From NCBI GenBank assembly GCA_013361525.1, contig JABFXY010000082.1:1-64000 (forward strand): 64,000 nucleotides of DNA, written 5' to 3'. Below the pieces are notes generated by a model, which saw only the letters and a list, made by a program, of their open reading frames with translations, ran no database searches and had not been told where the DNA came from. Each line of letters begins with the position of its first letter. Within the stretch, counting starts at the first letter, position 1. Of the stretch, positions 54,021 through 62,967 are shown piece by piece. This DNA comes from Polyangiaceae bacterium. GTDB lineage: Bacteria; Myxococcota_A; Polyangia; Polyangiales; Polyangiaceae. The position numbers were made by a program, and so were the translations under genes.

Positions 54021-54127
54021 GGGGACGCCAAGTGCGCCAAGAGGAGAAGAGGAAGAGGAGGATTTCTAATTCGAATTCCCTTGCTCCTCTTCTTCCTCTC
54101 TCTGCCCTTGGCGCCCTTGGCGACCCC
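54021..54127. repeat. 107-bp imperfect inverted repeat
   Basis: Arms of about 40 bases pair around an AT-rich centre holding the palindrome AATTCGAATT (54068-54077). The left arm contains GACGCCAAGTGCGCCAAG then a GA-rich run; the right arm has a CT-rich run then CCCTTGGCGCCCTTGGCGAC. It lies between the thioesterase and M14 genes, both minus strand. It could be a strong terminator/attenuator or a dispersed palindromic element. Confidence 0.7.
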
Positions 54128-54155
54128 CTCTTCTTCTCATGCGTTAGGGCTGCGG

Positions 54156-54641
54156 TTATTTTTGACGCCGCGCGAGGCGGGCGGCGCGACGGGCGTGGGC
54201 TGCTTCGTGGAGGGAGAGCTCGTCGGGCTCGGTGACGAGGAGCTCGGGGAGCTTCATCGGTTTGCCGTCGCGGAACGCCACGAAGGTCATGAAGCCGGAG
54301 ACGCACGGCCACGTGCTGCCGGTGGAAGGATCTTCGCCGCGGACGTCGACGAACACTTCACACGAGGTGCGGAACGCCGCGGTCACGCGCGCCTCGAGTC
54401 GAACGACGTGGCCCACGCGTACGGGCTGCTCGAAAGACAGCTCGTCGATACCCGCTGTGACACAAATGCAGCCTGCGAAACGCTGCGCGCAAATCGCAGC
54501 GCAGAGATCCATCCACGCGAGGATCTGCCCGCCGAACGCGTTGCCGAGCGCATTTGCGTGCGTGGGCAGCAGATACTCCGTCATTCGGGTGATCGAGTCC
54601 GTCGCACGGCGCGGCGACGGGAGCGAATCGGGCGCGTTCAT
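54156..54641 (-). CDS. Hotdog-fold acyl-CoA thioesterase (YciA-like)
   Basis: 161 aa thioesterase predicted to hydrolyse acyl-CoA. The hotdog motif TEYLLPTHANALGNAFGGQI carries the HANALGNAFGG pattern of YciA/ACOT enzymes, with the catalytic Asp/Asn around WMDLCAA. The C-terminus is basic (ARRAARLARRQK). The ATG at 54641 begins the family-like region; the frame upstream to 54842 is not conserved. It is divergent from the propeller lipoprotein gene starting at 54730. Confidence 0.9.
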   Translation of the reverse strand: MNAPDSLPSPRRATDSITRMTEYLLPTHANALGNAFGGQILAWMDLCAAICAQRFAGCICVTAGIDELSFEQPVRVGHVVRLEARVTAAFRTSCEVFVDVRGEDPSTGSTWPCVSGFMTFVAFRDGKPMKLPELLVTEPDELSLHEAAHARRAARLARRQK

Positions 54642-54729
54642 CGGCGCCCACAAACAGCACGGCTGCCGGAGCCGTGCTAGAGCGAAGTCTCGCTTGACCG
54701 AAACACGCCGCGTCCCGTACCGATCGAGT

Positions 54730-56025
54730 GTGGTCTCGCGCTCGACCGCCGAGCAGCTCCTCGCGAGCTTGTTGTTTGCCGCGGTCTCGCTGAGCGCCGG
54801 CTGTGCGGCGGAGTACGACGAGGAGCCGCGCGTACCGCGCAAGCGCGTGGTGGAGAAGCCCGCGCCGGCGCCGACCGCAGAGCCGAAGCAACAGGTGAAG
54901 GAGAGCGCGCTTCTTCGCCCGCTCTACCACGACGATTGGTTCGGCGGCGTGACGCTGCTCGGCGTCGACGAGAAGAAGCTGCACGCGGTCGTGAAGCTCG
55001 AGGCACACGACCCGCCCCGCATCGCAATCGACACCATCGACCTCCGAAAAGCGGAGCGGATCGATCGCTGGGAGGCGACGGGCGATCCCGCGGAGCGCGC
55101 GATGCGGAGCGCAGCTTTTACGCCTCTGTCCGGTTCCTTCGAGAAAGACCTCTCGCGTTACGCCACCCTCGTGCGCGATTTGGGGCCCTGGCACCTGCGC
55201 CATCCGCTCTCTTTGCCGACGTTTGCCGTGGCACCGGATCGCGACCACGTGCTCTTCGGCAGTCGCCCAACCGACGGGACCGAAGGGGATTGGCTCTTCG
55301 CGGTCACGAACGACGGGAAGCCTCGACGTGTCGATCAAGGTTTGCTCGCGAGCTATTCGCCGGTGTTCTCGCCCGACGGCACGACGGTGGCGTTCATCGG
55401 ATGTACCTCTTCGCCGTGTGACTACGGCCTCTTCTTGACGAAGATGGGGGAGGACAAACCGCGGCGAGTGGCCGGCATTCAGCGAGCGACCGCACCGATG
55501 TGGTCGTCGAGCGGCGATTCGGTGCTCGCCGTCGGTGGCGCTCGCTCGCAGGAGCGATGTCTCTTCCGTCTCGCGCGAAACGCCGTCACACCGAAGTCGC
55601 TCGCCTGCGCGAAGGGCCTCGAGGACGTCTCGTTCGCGCTCGATCCCGAAGGGCGAACGGCTGCGATGGCCGGCGTGCGCGGCGTTCCGGGCAAGCAGGT
55701 CGTGGACGTGAAGTGGATTCTCCTCGCCGACGGGTCGACGCTCGCGACACACACCATCGACCGCGCGGTCGGGTCGAGCGTGTTATCCGCTTCCGGATTG
55801 ATGGCGTTACCGATGCAGCGTGGTGCCGTCGGCGCCGTCGACCTCATCTCGGGATCGAGCACCGTCATCCCCGAGTCCGAGGGTTGGTTTTTCGGATTCG
55901 AGGGCGCGCGCTGGGTCGGCGATACGCTGGTGCTCTTGCGGAAGGTGCCCGATAAAAAGGGTTTCGACATCGTCGCCATCGACGTTCGCAAAGCCTCCGG
56001 ACGTCGCGACGAGCCCTGGCTCTGA
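54730..56025 (+). CDS. TolB-like beta-propeller lipoprotein
   Basis: 431 aa protein. A lipoprotein signal (AAVSLSAGC) is followed by a Pro-rich linker and a beta-propeller of the TolB/WD40-like type (about 75-425), with blades such as SYSPVFSPDGTTVAFIGC and TAPMWSSSGDSVLAVGG. TolB-like propellers act in envelope protein contacts; here no Tol genes are near. Start GTG 54730 is chosen because it directly precedes the signal; TTG 54694 is also possible. It is divergent from the thioesterase gene. Confidence 0.75.
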   Translation: MVSRSTAEQLLASLLFAAVSLSAGCAAEYDEEPRVPRKRVVEKPAPAPTAEPKQQVKESALLRPLYHDDWFGGVTLLGVDEKKLHAVVKLEAHDPPRIAIDTIDLRKAERIDRWEATGDPAERAMRSAAFTPLSGSFEKDLSRYATLVRDLGPWHLRHPLSLPTFAVAPDRDHVLFGSRPTDGTEGDWLFAVTNDGKPRRVDQGLLASYSPVFSPDGTTVAFIGCTSSPCDYGLFLTKMGEDKPRRVAGIQRATAPMWSSSGDSVLAVGGARSQERCLFRLARNAVTPKSLACAKGLEDVSFALDPEGRTAAMAGVRGVPGKQVVDVKWILLADGSTLATHTIDRAVGSSVLSASGLMALPMQRGAVGAVDLISGSSTVIPESEGWFFGFEGARWVGDTLVLLRKVPDKKGFDIVAIDVRKASGRRDEPWL

Positions 56026-56178
56026 TCGAAGCGGCGCCGCATCTCCGGCTAGCTGATCGGTAGCAAACGATCGCCCGCGCGATGTGGGTTAGAAGCCGCG
56101 GAAAGCTGCCGCGAACGCACGATGTGCGTGCCATTGCGCGACAACTGCGGCGCAGAGCTTGCTGGCAGACCTCACTTC

Positions 56179-57546
56179 ATGAGGCCTCGTATCAAGCAGA
56201 TCGACGAACACGAAGATAACAAAGAATCAACCCCTCCAAGCGGTTGGATCCTGCATCCGCAATCGGACTCGGTGGTTCCTTGCGACGAGACGGAGAGCTC
56301 GGATGTGGGGCGCGAGGTCTCGGAGTCTCGAAATGCGGCCGACACCGAGGAGCGATTGCGCGACAGCGAAAGCACGCTTGCTACGCCGACGTCGACGCCG
56401 AAGGCGGTCCAGACGCAACGGCCCACGCCACCGAAGTCCACACCTGGTGCTTCGGTGACTCCACCGAAGTCCGCGCCCGCGAGGTCGGCGGCACCGCCGA
56501 AGTCCGCGCCTGCGAGGTCGGCGACTCCACCGAAGTCCACACCTGGTGCGTCGGCGACACCGCCGAAGTCCACACCTGGTGCGTCGGCGACTTCACCGAA
56601 GTCCGCGCCTAGTGCGTCGGCGACACCGCCGAAGTCGGCACCTGCGAGGTTGCCGCCGCCGCTCCCGCGCAAATCGCTGCCGCCGCCGCTTCCTCCGCCG
56701 GTGAACATGCGCGCGTCGCAGACGAGCTTACCGGCGTTGCAGACGCCTCCGCCGATACCTGTCGATGCGGATCGCAATGCGCCATTGCAACGGCTTCCGC
56801 CTCCCCCTCCGCGACGCCCGTCTCTGCCTTCGCTGCCGGCCGTCGATCTCCCCGGTTTGCCGCGCGTGCCTCCGCGGCTTCCGGCGCCGGTCATTCATAC
56901 TCAGTTCGGCGTCACCTCGTCGTTTCCTCCGCCCGTTCTTCCCGTGCGGTCCGCTCCTCCGCCTTCACGACGACGAACCGGGATCGTCGCATTCGCGGCG
57001 ACCGCTTTGATCAGCGGGTTGGCGGGCGCGCTTCTGGTCGTTGCCGGAGGCTCGCGCTCGCACGCGTCGCCGCACCGCGAAACGCTCTCGACCGCCGTGA
57101 CCAATACGATGGTGGAGCCGCAGGCCGCCGAAGAAGCCGCGATCGACGCGTCTCCTTCCACCGCCGACACGGGGCGTGCCGAATTGCCGCTTGCCGCGGC
57201 CCCGTCGAACGAACCCGAGCCGATGCCGGCCTCGAGTGTCTCTGCCCAGAGCGGGAAAGCGGTCGACGCGGCGACGCTGCGCGCCCGCCCGGTGCGAGCG
57301 GCTTCCCCGACGAACGTCCGCAACGCATCGTCGACACTGATCGCGGACCGAGCGGCGATCGTCTCGAACGAACCGCTGAACCCACCGAACAAGGACGAAC
57401 CCAAAGGCCCCGCGACCGAGCGACCTAGCGCATCGGCAACGGAGAAAGCGGCGACCGACGCTGCGACACCGGCTTCTCCGGCACCCACCTCGCAGGCCGC
57501 CGCTGCATCGAAGGACGGCGTACCGCCATTCGAAGGGACGCCCTAG
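56179..57546 (+). CDS. Pro-rich single-pass membrane protein with 11-residue repeats
   Basis: 455 aa protein. Residues 1-82 are acidic and polar; 83-159 are seven 11-residue repeats (TPPKSxPxxSA); a Pro-rich region runs to about 265; one membrane helix lies at about 268-290; the last 160 residues are Ala/Ser/Pro-rich. No catalytic domain is seen. Basic residues before the helix suggest the Pro-rich part is cytoplasmic, perhaps binding partner proteins (inference). Its stop overlaps the stop of the convergent DsbA-like gene by 4 bp. ATG at 56179; a GTG at 56122 is in frame. Confidence 0.7.
   Translation: MRPRIKQIDEHEDNKESTPPSGWILHPQSDSVVPCDETESSDVGREVSESRNAADTEERLRDSESTLATPTSTPKAVQTQRPTPPKSTPGASVTPPKSAPARSAAPPKSAPARSATPPKSTPGASATPPKSTPGASATSPKSAPSASATPPKSAPARLPPPLPRKSLPPPLPPPVNMRASQTSLPALQTPPPIPVDADRNAPLQRLPPPPPRRPSLPSLPAVDLPGLPRVPPRLPAPVIHTQFGVTSSFPPPVLPVRSAPPPSRRRTGIVAFAATALISGLAGALLVVAGGSRSHASPHRETLSTAVTNTMVEPQAAEEAAIDASPSTADTGRAELPLAAAPSNEPEPMPASSVSAQSGKAVDAATLRARPVRAASPTNVRNASSTLIADRAAIVSNEPLNPPNKDEPKGPATERPSASATEKAATDAATPASPAPTSQAAAASKDGVPPFEGTP
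56425..56655 (+). repeat. Seven 33-bp tandem repeats in a coding region
   Basis: Seven in-frame 33-bp units, each coding a variant of TPPKSxPxxSA, form two flavours, TPGASA and APARSA. Neighbouring units are nearly identical, so copy number may vary between strains. Confidence 0.85.
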
Positions 57547-58535
57547 CGTGCGGGTGCGGGTGCGGGTGCGGGTGCGGCGGCGGGGGCGCTCGCTTGCTTC
57601 TTCTTGGCGAGCGCAGCTTCCGTTTCGATCCAGCTGTCGAGATCGCGGTCGTACTTGAAATACGTCGTATCGAAGAGACGACCATTGAGAAGAATGAACG
57701 GCGTGTGCGAAACGCCCGCTTTTTCACCTGCGGCGACGTCGCGATCGACCATTTCGTGGACGGCGTTCGAGGCGTAGTCCTCTTTGAACTTCACCATATC
57801 GAGGCCGATCTTCTCCGCGTACCCGAAGAGGTCCTGGTCCGACAGGGCCTCTTGGTTCGCGAAGAGCACCCGCTCCATCTCCCAGTATTTGCCTTGCTTC
57901 ATCGCGGCTGCGGCGGCGTAGGCGGCCGGCTTCGCGCGCGTGTGTTTCTCGAGCGGATAGAACTTGTGCACGAGGCGCACGTCACCCGGGTGGTTCTGCA
58001 GCGCTTCGTCCAGCACCGGGAGCGTCGCTTTGCATGCCGGGCATTGAAAATCGCTGAAGACGACGATCGTCACGGGTGCGTTGTCCGGACCCTTCGCCGG
58101 CGAGCCCGCCGGATCGACGGATCGCACAGCGTCCGGTGAAAAGCGCGCGTTCACCGCGGAGGCCGCCTGCGCCTTCGAGCTGCCGCGTCGAACTTGCGCC
58201 GCGAGGAGATTCGCCGCGGGCAAACACGCGTCGCACGCTCGCTTGTCCTCGACACATTTCGCGAGCGTCACCGCTTGATCGGTGCACGGCGCATAAAGGC
58301 GATTGGCGACGTCCCAGAACGCCTGCTTGCGCTCTTCCGGCAAGTCGGAGGTGTCGACGCCGGGCAACGCACGGACCGGCGTCGCGCTCTTCGGGATCGA
58401 CGAATCGGCTTGGGCGGTCCGCGGGCCGGATGCGGTGTCGTTCGTTTCAGGCCTGGGGCTCAAGCCCAGGCTGCAGCCGAGGAGCACGCATCCGGCAGAC
58501 CACGCGGCGAGCGCAAACGAGAGAGTAGGACGCAT
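57543..58535 (-). CDS. DsbA-like thioredoxin-fold lipoprotein
   Basis: 330 aa predicted lipoprotein (two Cys candidates, SAGC and LLGC). The DsbA-like domain (about 150-315) has the active-site Cys165-Pro-Ala-Cys168 (SDFQCPACK) and a cis-Pro in SHTPFILLNG, so it should make or reshuffle disulfides in exported proteins. Before it lies a region with four cysteines (84, 94, 101, 104). The protein ends in an Ala-Pro tail coded by GTGCGG repeats. ATG at 58535 or GTG at 58571 may start it. Its stop overlaps that of the Pro-rich protein gene by 4 bp. Confidence 0.88.
   Translation of the reverse strand: MRPTLSFALAAWSAGCVLLGCSLGLSPRPETNDTASGPRTAQADSSIPKSATPVRALPGVDTSDLPEERKQAFWDVANRLYAPCTDQAVTLAKCVEDKRACDACLPAANLLAAQVRRGSSKAQAASAVNARFSPDAVRSVDPAGSPAKGPDNAPVTIVVFSDFQCPACKATLPVLDEALQNHPGDVRLVHKFYPLEKHTRAKPAAYAAAAAMKQGKYWEMERVLFANQEALSDQDLFGYAEKIGLDMVKFKEDYASNAVHEMVDRDVAAGEKAGVSHTPFILLNGRLFDTTYFKYDRDLDSWIETEAALAKKKQASAPAAAPAPAPAPAR
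57548..57577 (+). repeat. Hexanucleotide microsatellite (GTGCGG)5
   Basis: Five perfect GTGCGG units lie inside the 3' end of the DsbA-like gene and code its Ala-Pro tail. Because the unit is 6 bp, copy changes would add or remove Ala-Pro pairs without shifting the frame. Confidence 0.8.
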
Positions 58536-58598
58536 CGCCGCGAAGCTTAGTACAGCCAGCCGGAAGTTCACTTGCCGAATGGCTGCACGAGATCGCTG

Positions 58599-59513
58599 TC
58601 AGGGCACGCAGTCGTAGTACCCGTCCGCCTCGACGAATTCGCATTGGCCGGGCGCGCAGTCGATGACCGTCATCGCGTCGCCGTCACAGTACTTCAGTGT
58701 CGGACCGTGGCAGATCCCCTCCCAGCCGATCTCGTCGCAGGTGACCTCGGGCGCCGGCTCGCAGCGGAACTCCGTCGGGCACGGCGTCGTGATGCACGCG
58801 ATTTGGTTCTCGCAAACGAAGCCGCTCGGGCAGCTGTTCGAGTCGTCGGGATCGCAGAGGCGGCCGATGCAGGCGTCGAGATCCTCGTTGCACTCGTAGC
58901 CGTTCGCGCACTTCACCTTCGGGCAGAACGGGTCGTCGACGCACGCGTCGCTGAACTCGTCGCACGTGGTGCCGGGCGCGCAGAGGGCGGTCGCGCACCA
59001 GTTCTGCACGGTGCCGCAATCGGTGACCTCGAGACCGAAGATCTGCTCGACGGGGATGGTCTTGGTCTGCTTCGGGATCTTCACCGTGACCTGCGGATTC
59101 GTGAGGGCCATGGTGACGGCGCAGTTCGGCCCCGGCGTGCGGTCGAGCGTGTGGACCTCGAGCCGTGCGCTCGCGCCGCTGCCGATTCGATCGATCGACG
59201 TGAAGCTGACCGAGTAGCCGCCGGTGTTCTGCACACCGATCGAGTAGTGGACGACCCAGCTCTGGTTGAAGTTGACGCCGGCCGGTGGCTCGGCGCCGAA
59301 GAACGCGACGTACTCGCTCTTCTTCCGAAGGATGGTCAGACCCGAGGGCGCGTTGCTCTTCGTGACGTCGAGAACCTGGAGGGGAAGCGAGAGCGCTTCG
59401 GCGTCATCACTCGACGCTTCGATGTCGTCGACGCTCGAGTCCGGCGTGCAGCCGACCGAGCCGAGGAGACAGCCGAGAGAAAACATCGAGGCGACGAAAC
59501 GAACGAGGCGCAT
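58599..59513 (-). CDS. Cys-rich lipoprotein with EGF-like Cys clusters
   Basis: 304 aa lipoprotein (signal ending LLGSVGC). The first half (about 40-160) is beta-like; the second half has about 22 cysteines in clusters such as CAPGTTCDEFSDACVDD, CPKVKCANGYECNEDLDAC and CDPDDSNSCPSGFVC, as in Cys-rich surface proteins of myxobacteria. Function unknown; adhesion or matrix roles are possible. GGGAGG precedes the ATG by 8 bases. It is divergent from the GYF/propeller gene. Confidence 0.78.
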   Translation of the reverse strand: MRLVRFVASMFSLGCLLGSVGCTPDSSVDDIEASSDDAEALSLPLQVLDVTKSNAPSGLTILRKKSEYVAFFGAEPPAGVNFNQSWVVHYSIGVQNTGGYSVSFTSIDRIGSGASARLEVHTLDRTPGPNCAVTMALTNPQVTVKIPKQTKTIPVEQIFGLEVTDCGTVQNWCATALCAPGTTCDEFSDACVDDPFCPKVKCANGYECNEDLDACIGRLCDPDDSNSCPSGFVCENQIACITTPCPTEFRCEPAPEVTCDEIGWEGICHGPTLKYCDGDAMTVIDCAPGQCEFVEADGYYDCVP

Positions 59514-59635
59514 TGAGAGACCCTCCCTATGTGGTGGTTATGTAAGACGGCTGCCTACCTAGTGGGCTCTCGGCTCTATTTCAAGACAGGACTGTGCGCA
59601 CTCTGCACAGACGAGCTGCTCGACGCGCCGTGGCG

Positions 59636-61552
59636 ATGTTGCTACGCCCGCGCATCTCTGTGACGGCGCTCCGTTTTTACGTGCAGGTGGCCGCGGGCCG
59701 CATCGCTGGTCCGCTCACGGACGACGAGCTCCGTGACGCCATCCATGCGGGCACGTATGGGGACACGACGCGCGTTCGCGCGGCCGGGGGCCCGCTTTGG
59801 CTCCCCGCGCGCGCATGGGCGCCGCTCGGGTTGCAGAACGCGAGCTTGCCCGCCGCACCCGAGGAGGCCCAGATCGCGCGATCGATCTCGCCCGACCTCT
59901 TGCTGGCCCCGAGCGACGTGCTCGACATGGTTCGGTTCGCGGTGCTCGAGCACGGTCAGGTATTCGGTCCGCTGCCGGGCAAGGTTTTGCGCGACGGATA
60001 CGAAGGTGGCCGGTATCGCCGAGCCCTCGTCACGCCGCTCGACACCGCCGACTGGCTCGCCGCGAGCAAGCTGTTCGACCGGACGCTGACCGACGGCGCA
60101 CGCGCGGTGGCGGCTCAGGCCGCGCCGGATCTGAAGCACATTCGCTGCCCCGTCTGCCGCGAGCGCATCCCCGAGACGGCCAGCGTCTGCCCCGAATGTG
60201 ACGAGAATGTCGGTATCACTGCCGCGAGCCCTTCGTCGCGCGGGTCGATCACCGACGAGATCGAGGGCGCGTCGTGGTTTCGCATGCATTGGCGGCCCGT
60301 CGTCGCATTCGGCGCGATTTTGAGCGTGATCCTCTCCGGAATTACGCTTCGATACCTCGCGCCGGGACGCTTCGCGCCGGTGCCGAAGCCGGCCGCCGTC
60401 GCGGAGCCGAAGCCGCCGCCCGAGACCTGCAACGAAGAGTGTTGGGTCGGGGAGAGCTGTCAGGAGAGCACCTGCGTCTGGCAGACGCCCAATGGTGTGG
60501 GCCACGTCGCGGCGCGACCCGGGATCGCCGGCCCGTTCCCGCTTCCAGCGGACTTCACCGATGGTCTGTTGCTCGACGAGGAGCGATTCGCGATCGGCCT
60601 CCTCACCGGGACCGAGCTGCGCTCGACCCGTACCGGGCAATCGCTGCAGCTCGTGAGCGAAGCATCGCAGACGCGCCAGCTCGTCCGCGTCGAGGGCGCC
60701 GTCTATGCCGTCGGCCCGCAGCACATCGCGGTCCTCGACGACCAGGATCTGCGCCTTCGAAAGACGCTCGAGCTGGGCGCAATCGTGAGCCACGTCGAAA
60801 TCGGCGTGAACGGCCGGCGCGCGCTCGTGTCGCTGCCCGGGGCCCACGCCGTCGCCATCCTCTCGACGGAGCTGCACGTGGAGCTCGATCGAATTCGATT
60901 CGGCGACGACACCATTGGTCCGCTCGGTGTCGACGACGCCGGCAAACGAGCGCTCGCGACGACGGGCGCGATTCCGGTTGCGGGCTTGTCGGACAAACAA
61001 GGCGGCGCCATTTACGCATTCGACCCGGGTCGGCTGGCCACCGAGCAGGATCGCATTCGCGCGGGTATGCAGGGCAACCCGACCAGCGTCCTGATGGTGC
61101 CCAATGGCAAGACCGGGTTCGTCGCGCTTCGCCAGGCGGGGAAGCTCCGGCCGATCGAATGGAATGCCGCCGGTGGCATTCGCCTGCTCGACCCTATCGA
61201 CGCTTGTGACCAACCGGAGGAGCTCGGCCTCCTTCGCACCGGCCGGCGCGGCGTCATTCGCTGCAACCGCGGACGCTCTCTTCAGATCTTCGACCTCGTG
61301 TCCGGTCAGACGCTGCGGACCATCGAGTTCAACTCGCCCCCGAGCGACATGATCGTCACGCCCGACGGCGAGCAGATCGTCGTCGCGCTGCCGGGCGCTT
61401 CGGGTGGAGCGATCGCGCTCGTCGACACCGAATCGTTCGACGTCGAGCTCGTCCCACTCACCGAGCCTCCGACGCGCGTCCGCCTCTCGAAGAGCGGCGA
61501 CGCCGTCCTGGCCCTCAGCGATCGAAGCAAGGTTGCTTGGGTGATCCGGTGA
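59636..61552 (+). CDS. GYF-like, zinc-ribbon, single-pass beta-propeller protein
   Basis: About 638 aa from the ATG at 59636 (GTGs at 59594 and 59660 also fit). Two GYF_2-like segments (about 12-70 and 95-150, GPLTDDELRDAIHAGTYGD and FGPLPGKVLRDGYEGG) are followed by a zinc ribbon CPVC-x10-CPEC, one membrane helix (about 218-238), a four-Cys segment CNEECWVGESC and a propeller of YVTN type (about 300-635). The N-terminal part should be cytoplasmic and the propeller outside. The stop overlaps the next gene (GTGA). Function unknown. Confidence 0.75.
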   Translation: MLLRPRISVTALRFYVQVAAGRIAGPLTDDELRDAIHAGTYGDTTRVRAAGGPLWLPARAWAPLGLQNASLPAAPEEAQIARSISPDLLLAPSDVLDMVRFAVLEHGQVFGPLPGKVLRDGYEGGRYRRALVTPLDTADWLAASKLFDRTLTDGARAVAAQAAPDLKHIRCPVCRERIPETASVCPECDENVGITAASPSSRGSITDEIEGASWFRMHWRPVVAFGAILSVILSGITLRYLAPGRFAPVPKPAAVAEPKPPPETCNEECWVGESCQESTCVWQTPNGVGHVAARPGIAGPFPLPADFTDGLLLDEERFAIGLLTGTELRSTRTGQSLQLVSEASQTRQLVRVEGAVYAVGPQHIAVLDDQDLRLRKTLELGAIVSHVEIGVNGRRALVSLPGAHAVAILSTELHVELDRIRFGDDTIGPLGVDDAGKRALATTGAIPVAGLSDKQGGAIYAFDPGRLATEQDRIRAGMQGNPTSVLMVPNGKTGFVALRQAGKLRPIEWNAAGGIRLLDPIDACDQPEELGLLRTGRRGVIRCNRGRSLQIFDLVSGQTLRTIEFNSPPSDMIVTPDGEQIVVALPGASGGAIALVDTESFDVELVPLTEPPTRVRLSKSGDAVLALSDRSKVAWVIR

Positions 61553-62967
61553 GCACCGCGCTTCGGGCGAGCGGCGACGAACGTCGCGTTCCCTGCGCCA
61601 GCTGCAAAAAGCCCATCATCGCCGGCGCGCGCAAATGCCGTCATTGCAAGGCCTGGCAGCCCGAAGGCCCCAAGGCCCCGCGCGCGGCCATCATCATGAC
61701 GATCACGCTGACGAGCGTCCTGTCGGTGATCGTCACCTCGCGCGAGTCGATCGTCGAAAAGGCTCCTCCGCTCACGACCCTTCCTGGGGATCCGGTGTCG
61801 TCCACCGAGCCCTCGCCGGCGGCGGTGGGTCCCGACCTGCCGCCGCCTCCGCCGCCGAAGGCTCCTCCTCCGCCTGCCGAGAAGCGCAAATGGAAGGCGC
61901 GGGAGATCAAGATGGGGGACGTACATCCCCTCGACCTCGCGCTCTCGAAAGACGGTGAGCGCATCTTCGTCAGCGCCGACGACGCGACCATCCGCGAGTA
62001 CCGCGCTGCAACCGGCGAGATCGTCCACAAGGCGAGCGTCCCCGCCAAAGGCGATCGCATCGAGCTTTTGTTCGATCGGTACATCGCCGTCCTGCGAAAA
62101 GACGACCGCGTGACCCGCGTGCCCGTCGTGGATGTCGAGCGCTGGGACTACGACCCCATTCCCCTCGATGTCGGAGCCGGCCCCGGCGACATCCGGGAGA
62201 TGAGCGACAAGAGCGTCGTCGTCGCGACGACCGCCGGTCACCGCGTCAGCCGCTTCAAGCTTCCTTCCGGCAAGCGCGTCGCCGACATCAAGCTGCCGCA
62301 GACGACGGGGCAGCTCTTCCTCGTCAACAGCGCGGGGAGGCCGACGCTCGCGGCGCTCGGCGCCATGACCCACTCGGGCAGGCCCGCCGGCGCGTGGATC
62401 GATCTGTTCGACCCGGCGGAGACGCCCTTCGGCGCGACCCGCCGAAGCATCGCGGTAGGTCGAGATCCGCGACCGGGTGGGGTGACGTCCGAAGGCGACG
62501 TGATCTTCTTCCCGGATTTTGCGACCAATACCGCTTCGATTCTTCCCGTATCGAGCCCGTCCGACATTCGCAGCGCCGAGGTCGGGCAGGGACCCATTGC
62601 GGGGTTCGTGATGGCCGGCGATCGTTATGGCGTCACGTTGGACGCGACCGCGCGCACTGCGAGCGTCGTCGACCTCGCGCCGACTTCGGGCTCCGAGCGC
62701 ATTCGCGTGACGACGCTCATGTTGAGCGCCGAGCCGCGCATGGGGCGCTTGTCGAGTGACGGCACCACCTTGTTCGTCGCCCTCGGAGGCGGCGAGGAGC
62801 CTCCGCGCGACGAAGGCGTCGCCATCATCGCCGGCGACCCGCCCGAGATCGTCGGGACCTTCCCCACCGGCAAGGGCGCCATTTCGGTCGCCGTCGCCAA
62901 AGACCTCTCGAGGGCGGCCGTCGCGAACTACTTCGCCAAATCGATCACCGTATTGGAGTCGCCATGA
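61549..62967 (+). CDS. Zinc-ribbon, Pro-rich, single-pass beta-propeller protein
   Basis: 472 aa paralogue-like partner of the upstream protein. An N-terminal zinc ribbon (CASCKKPI, CRHC) precedes one membrane helix (about 46-64), a Pro-rich linker (about 75-115) and a propeller (about 120-470: LDLALSKDGERIFVSADD, ISVAVAKDLSRAAVANYF). GTG at 61549 overlaps the previous stop by 4 bp, and its own stop overlaps the oligoribonuclease ATG by 4 bp, so three genes form a tightly coupled operon. Function unknown. Confidence 0.78.
   Translation: MSTALRASGDERRVPCASCKKPIIAGARKCRHCKAWQPEGPKAPRAAIIMTITLTSVLSVIVTSRESIVEKAPPLTTLPGDPVSSTEPSPAAVGPDLPPPPPPKAPPPPAEKRKWKAREIKMGDVHPLDLALSKDGERIFVSADDATIREYRAATGEIVHKASVPAKGDRIELLFDRYIAVLRKDDRVTRVPVVDVERWDYDPIPLDVGAGPGDIREMSDKSVVVATTAGHRVSRFKLPSGKRVADIKLPQTTGQLFLVNSAGRPTLAALGAMTHSGRPAGAWIDLFDPAETPFGATRRSIAVGRDPRPGGVTSEGDVIFFPDFATNTASILPVSSPSDIRSAEVGQGPIAGFVMAGDRYGVTLDATARTASVVDLAPTSGSERIRVTTLMLSAEPRMGRLSSDGTTLFVALGGGEEPPRDEGVAIIAGDPPEIVGTFPTGKGAISVAVAKDLSRAAVANYFAKSITVLESP

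Noticed and set aside
56425..56655. CRISPR-like array because of regular repeats.
   Set aside because: Units are contiguous 33-bp coding repeats without spacers and stay in frame.
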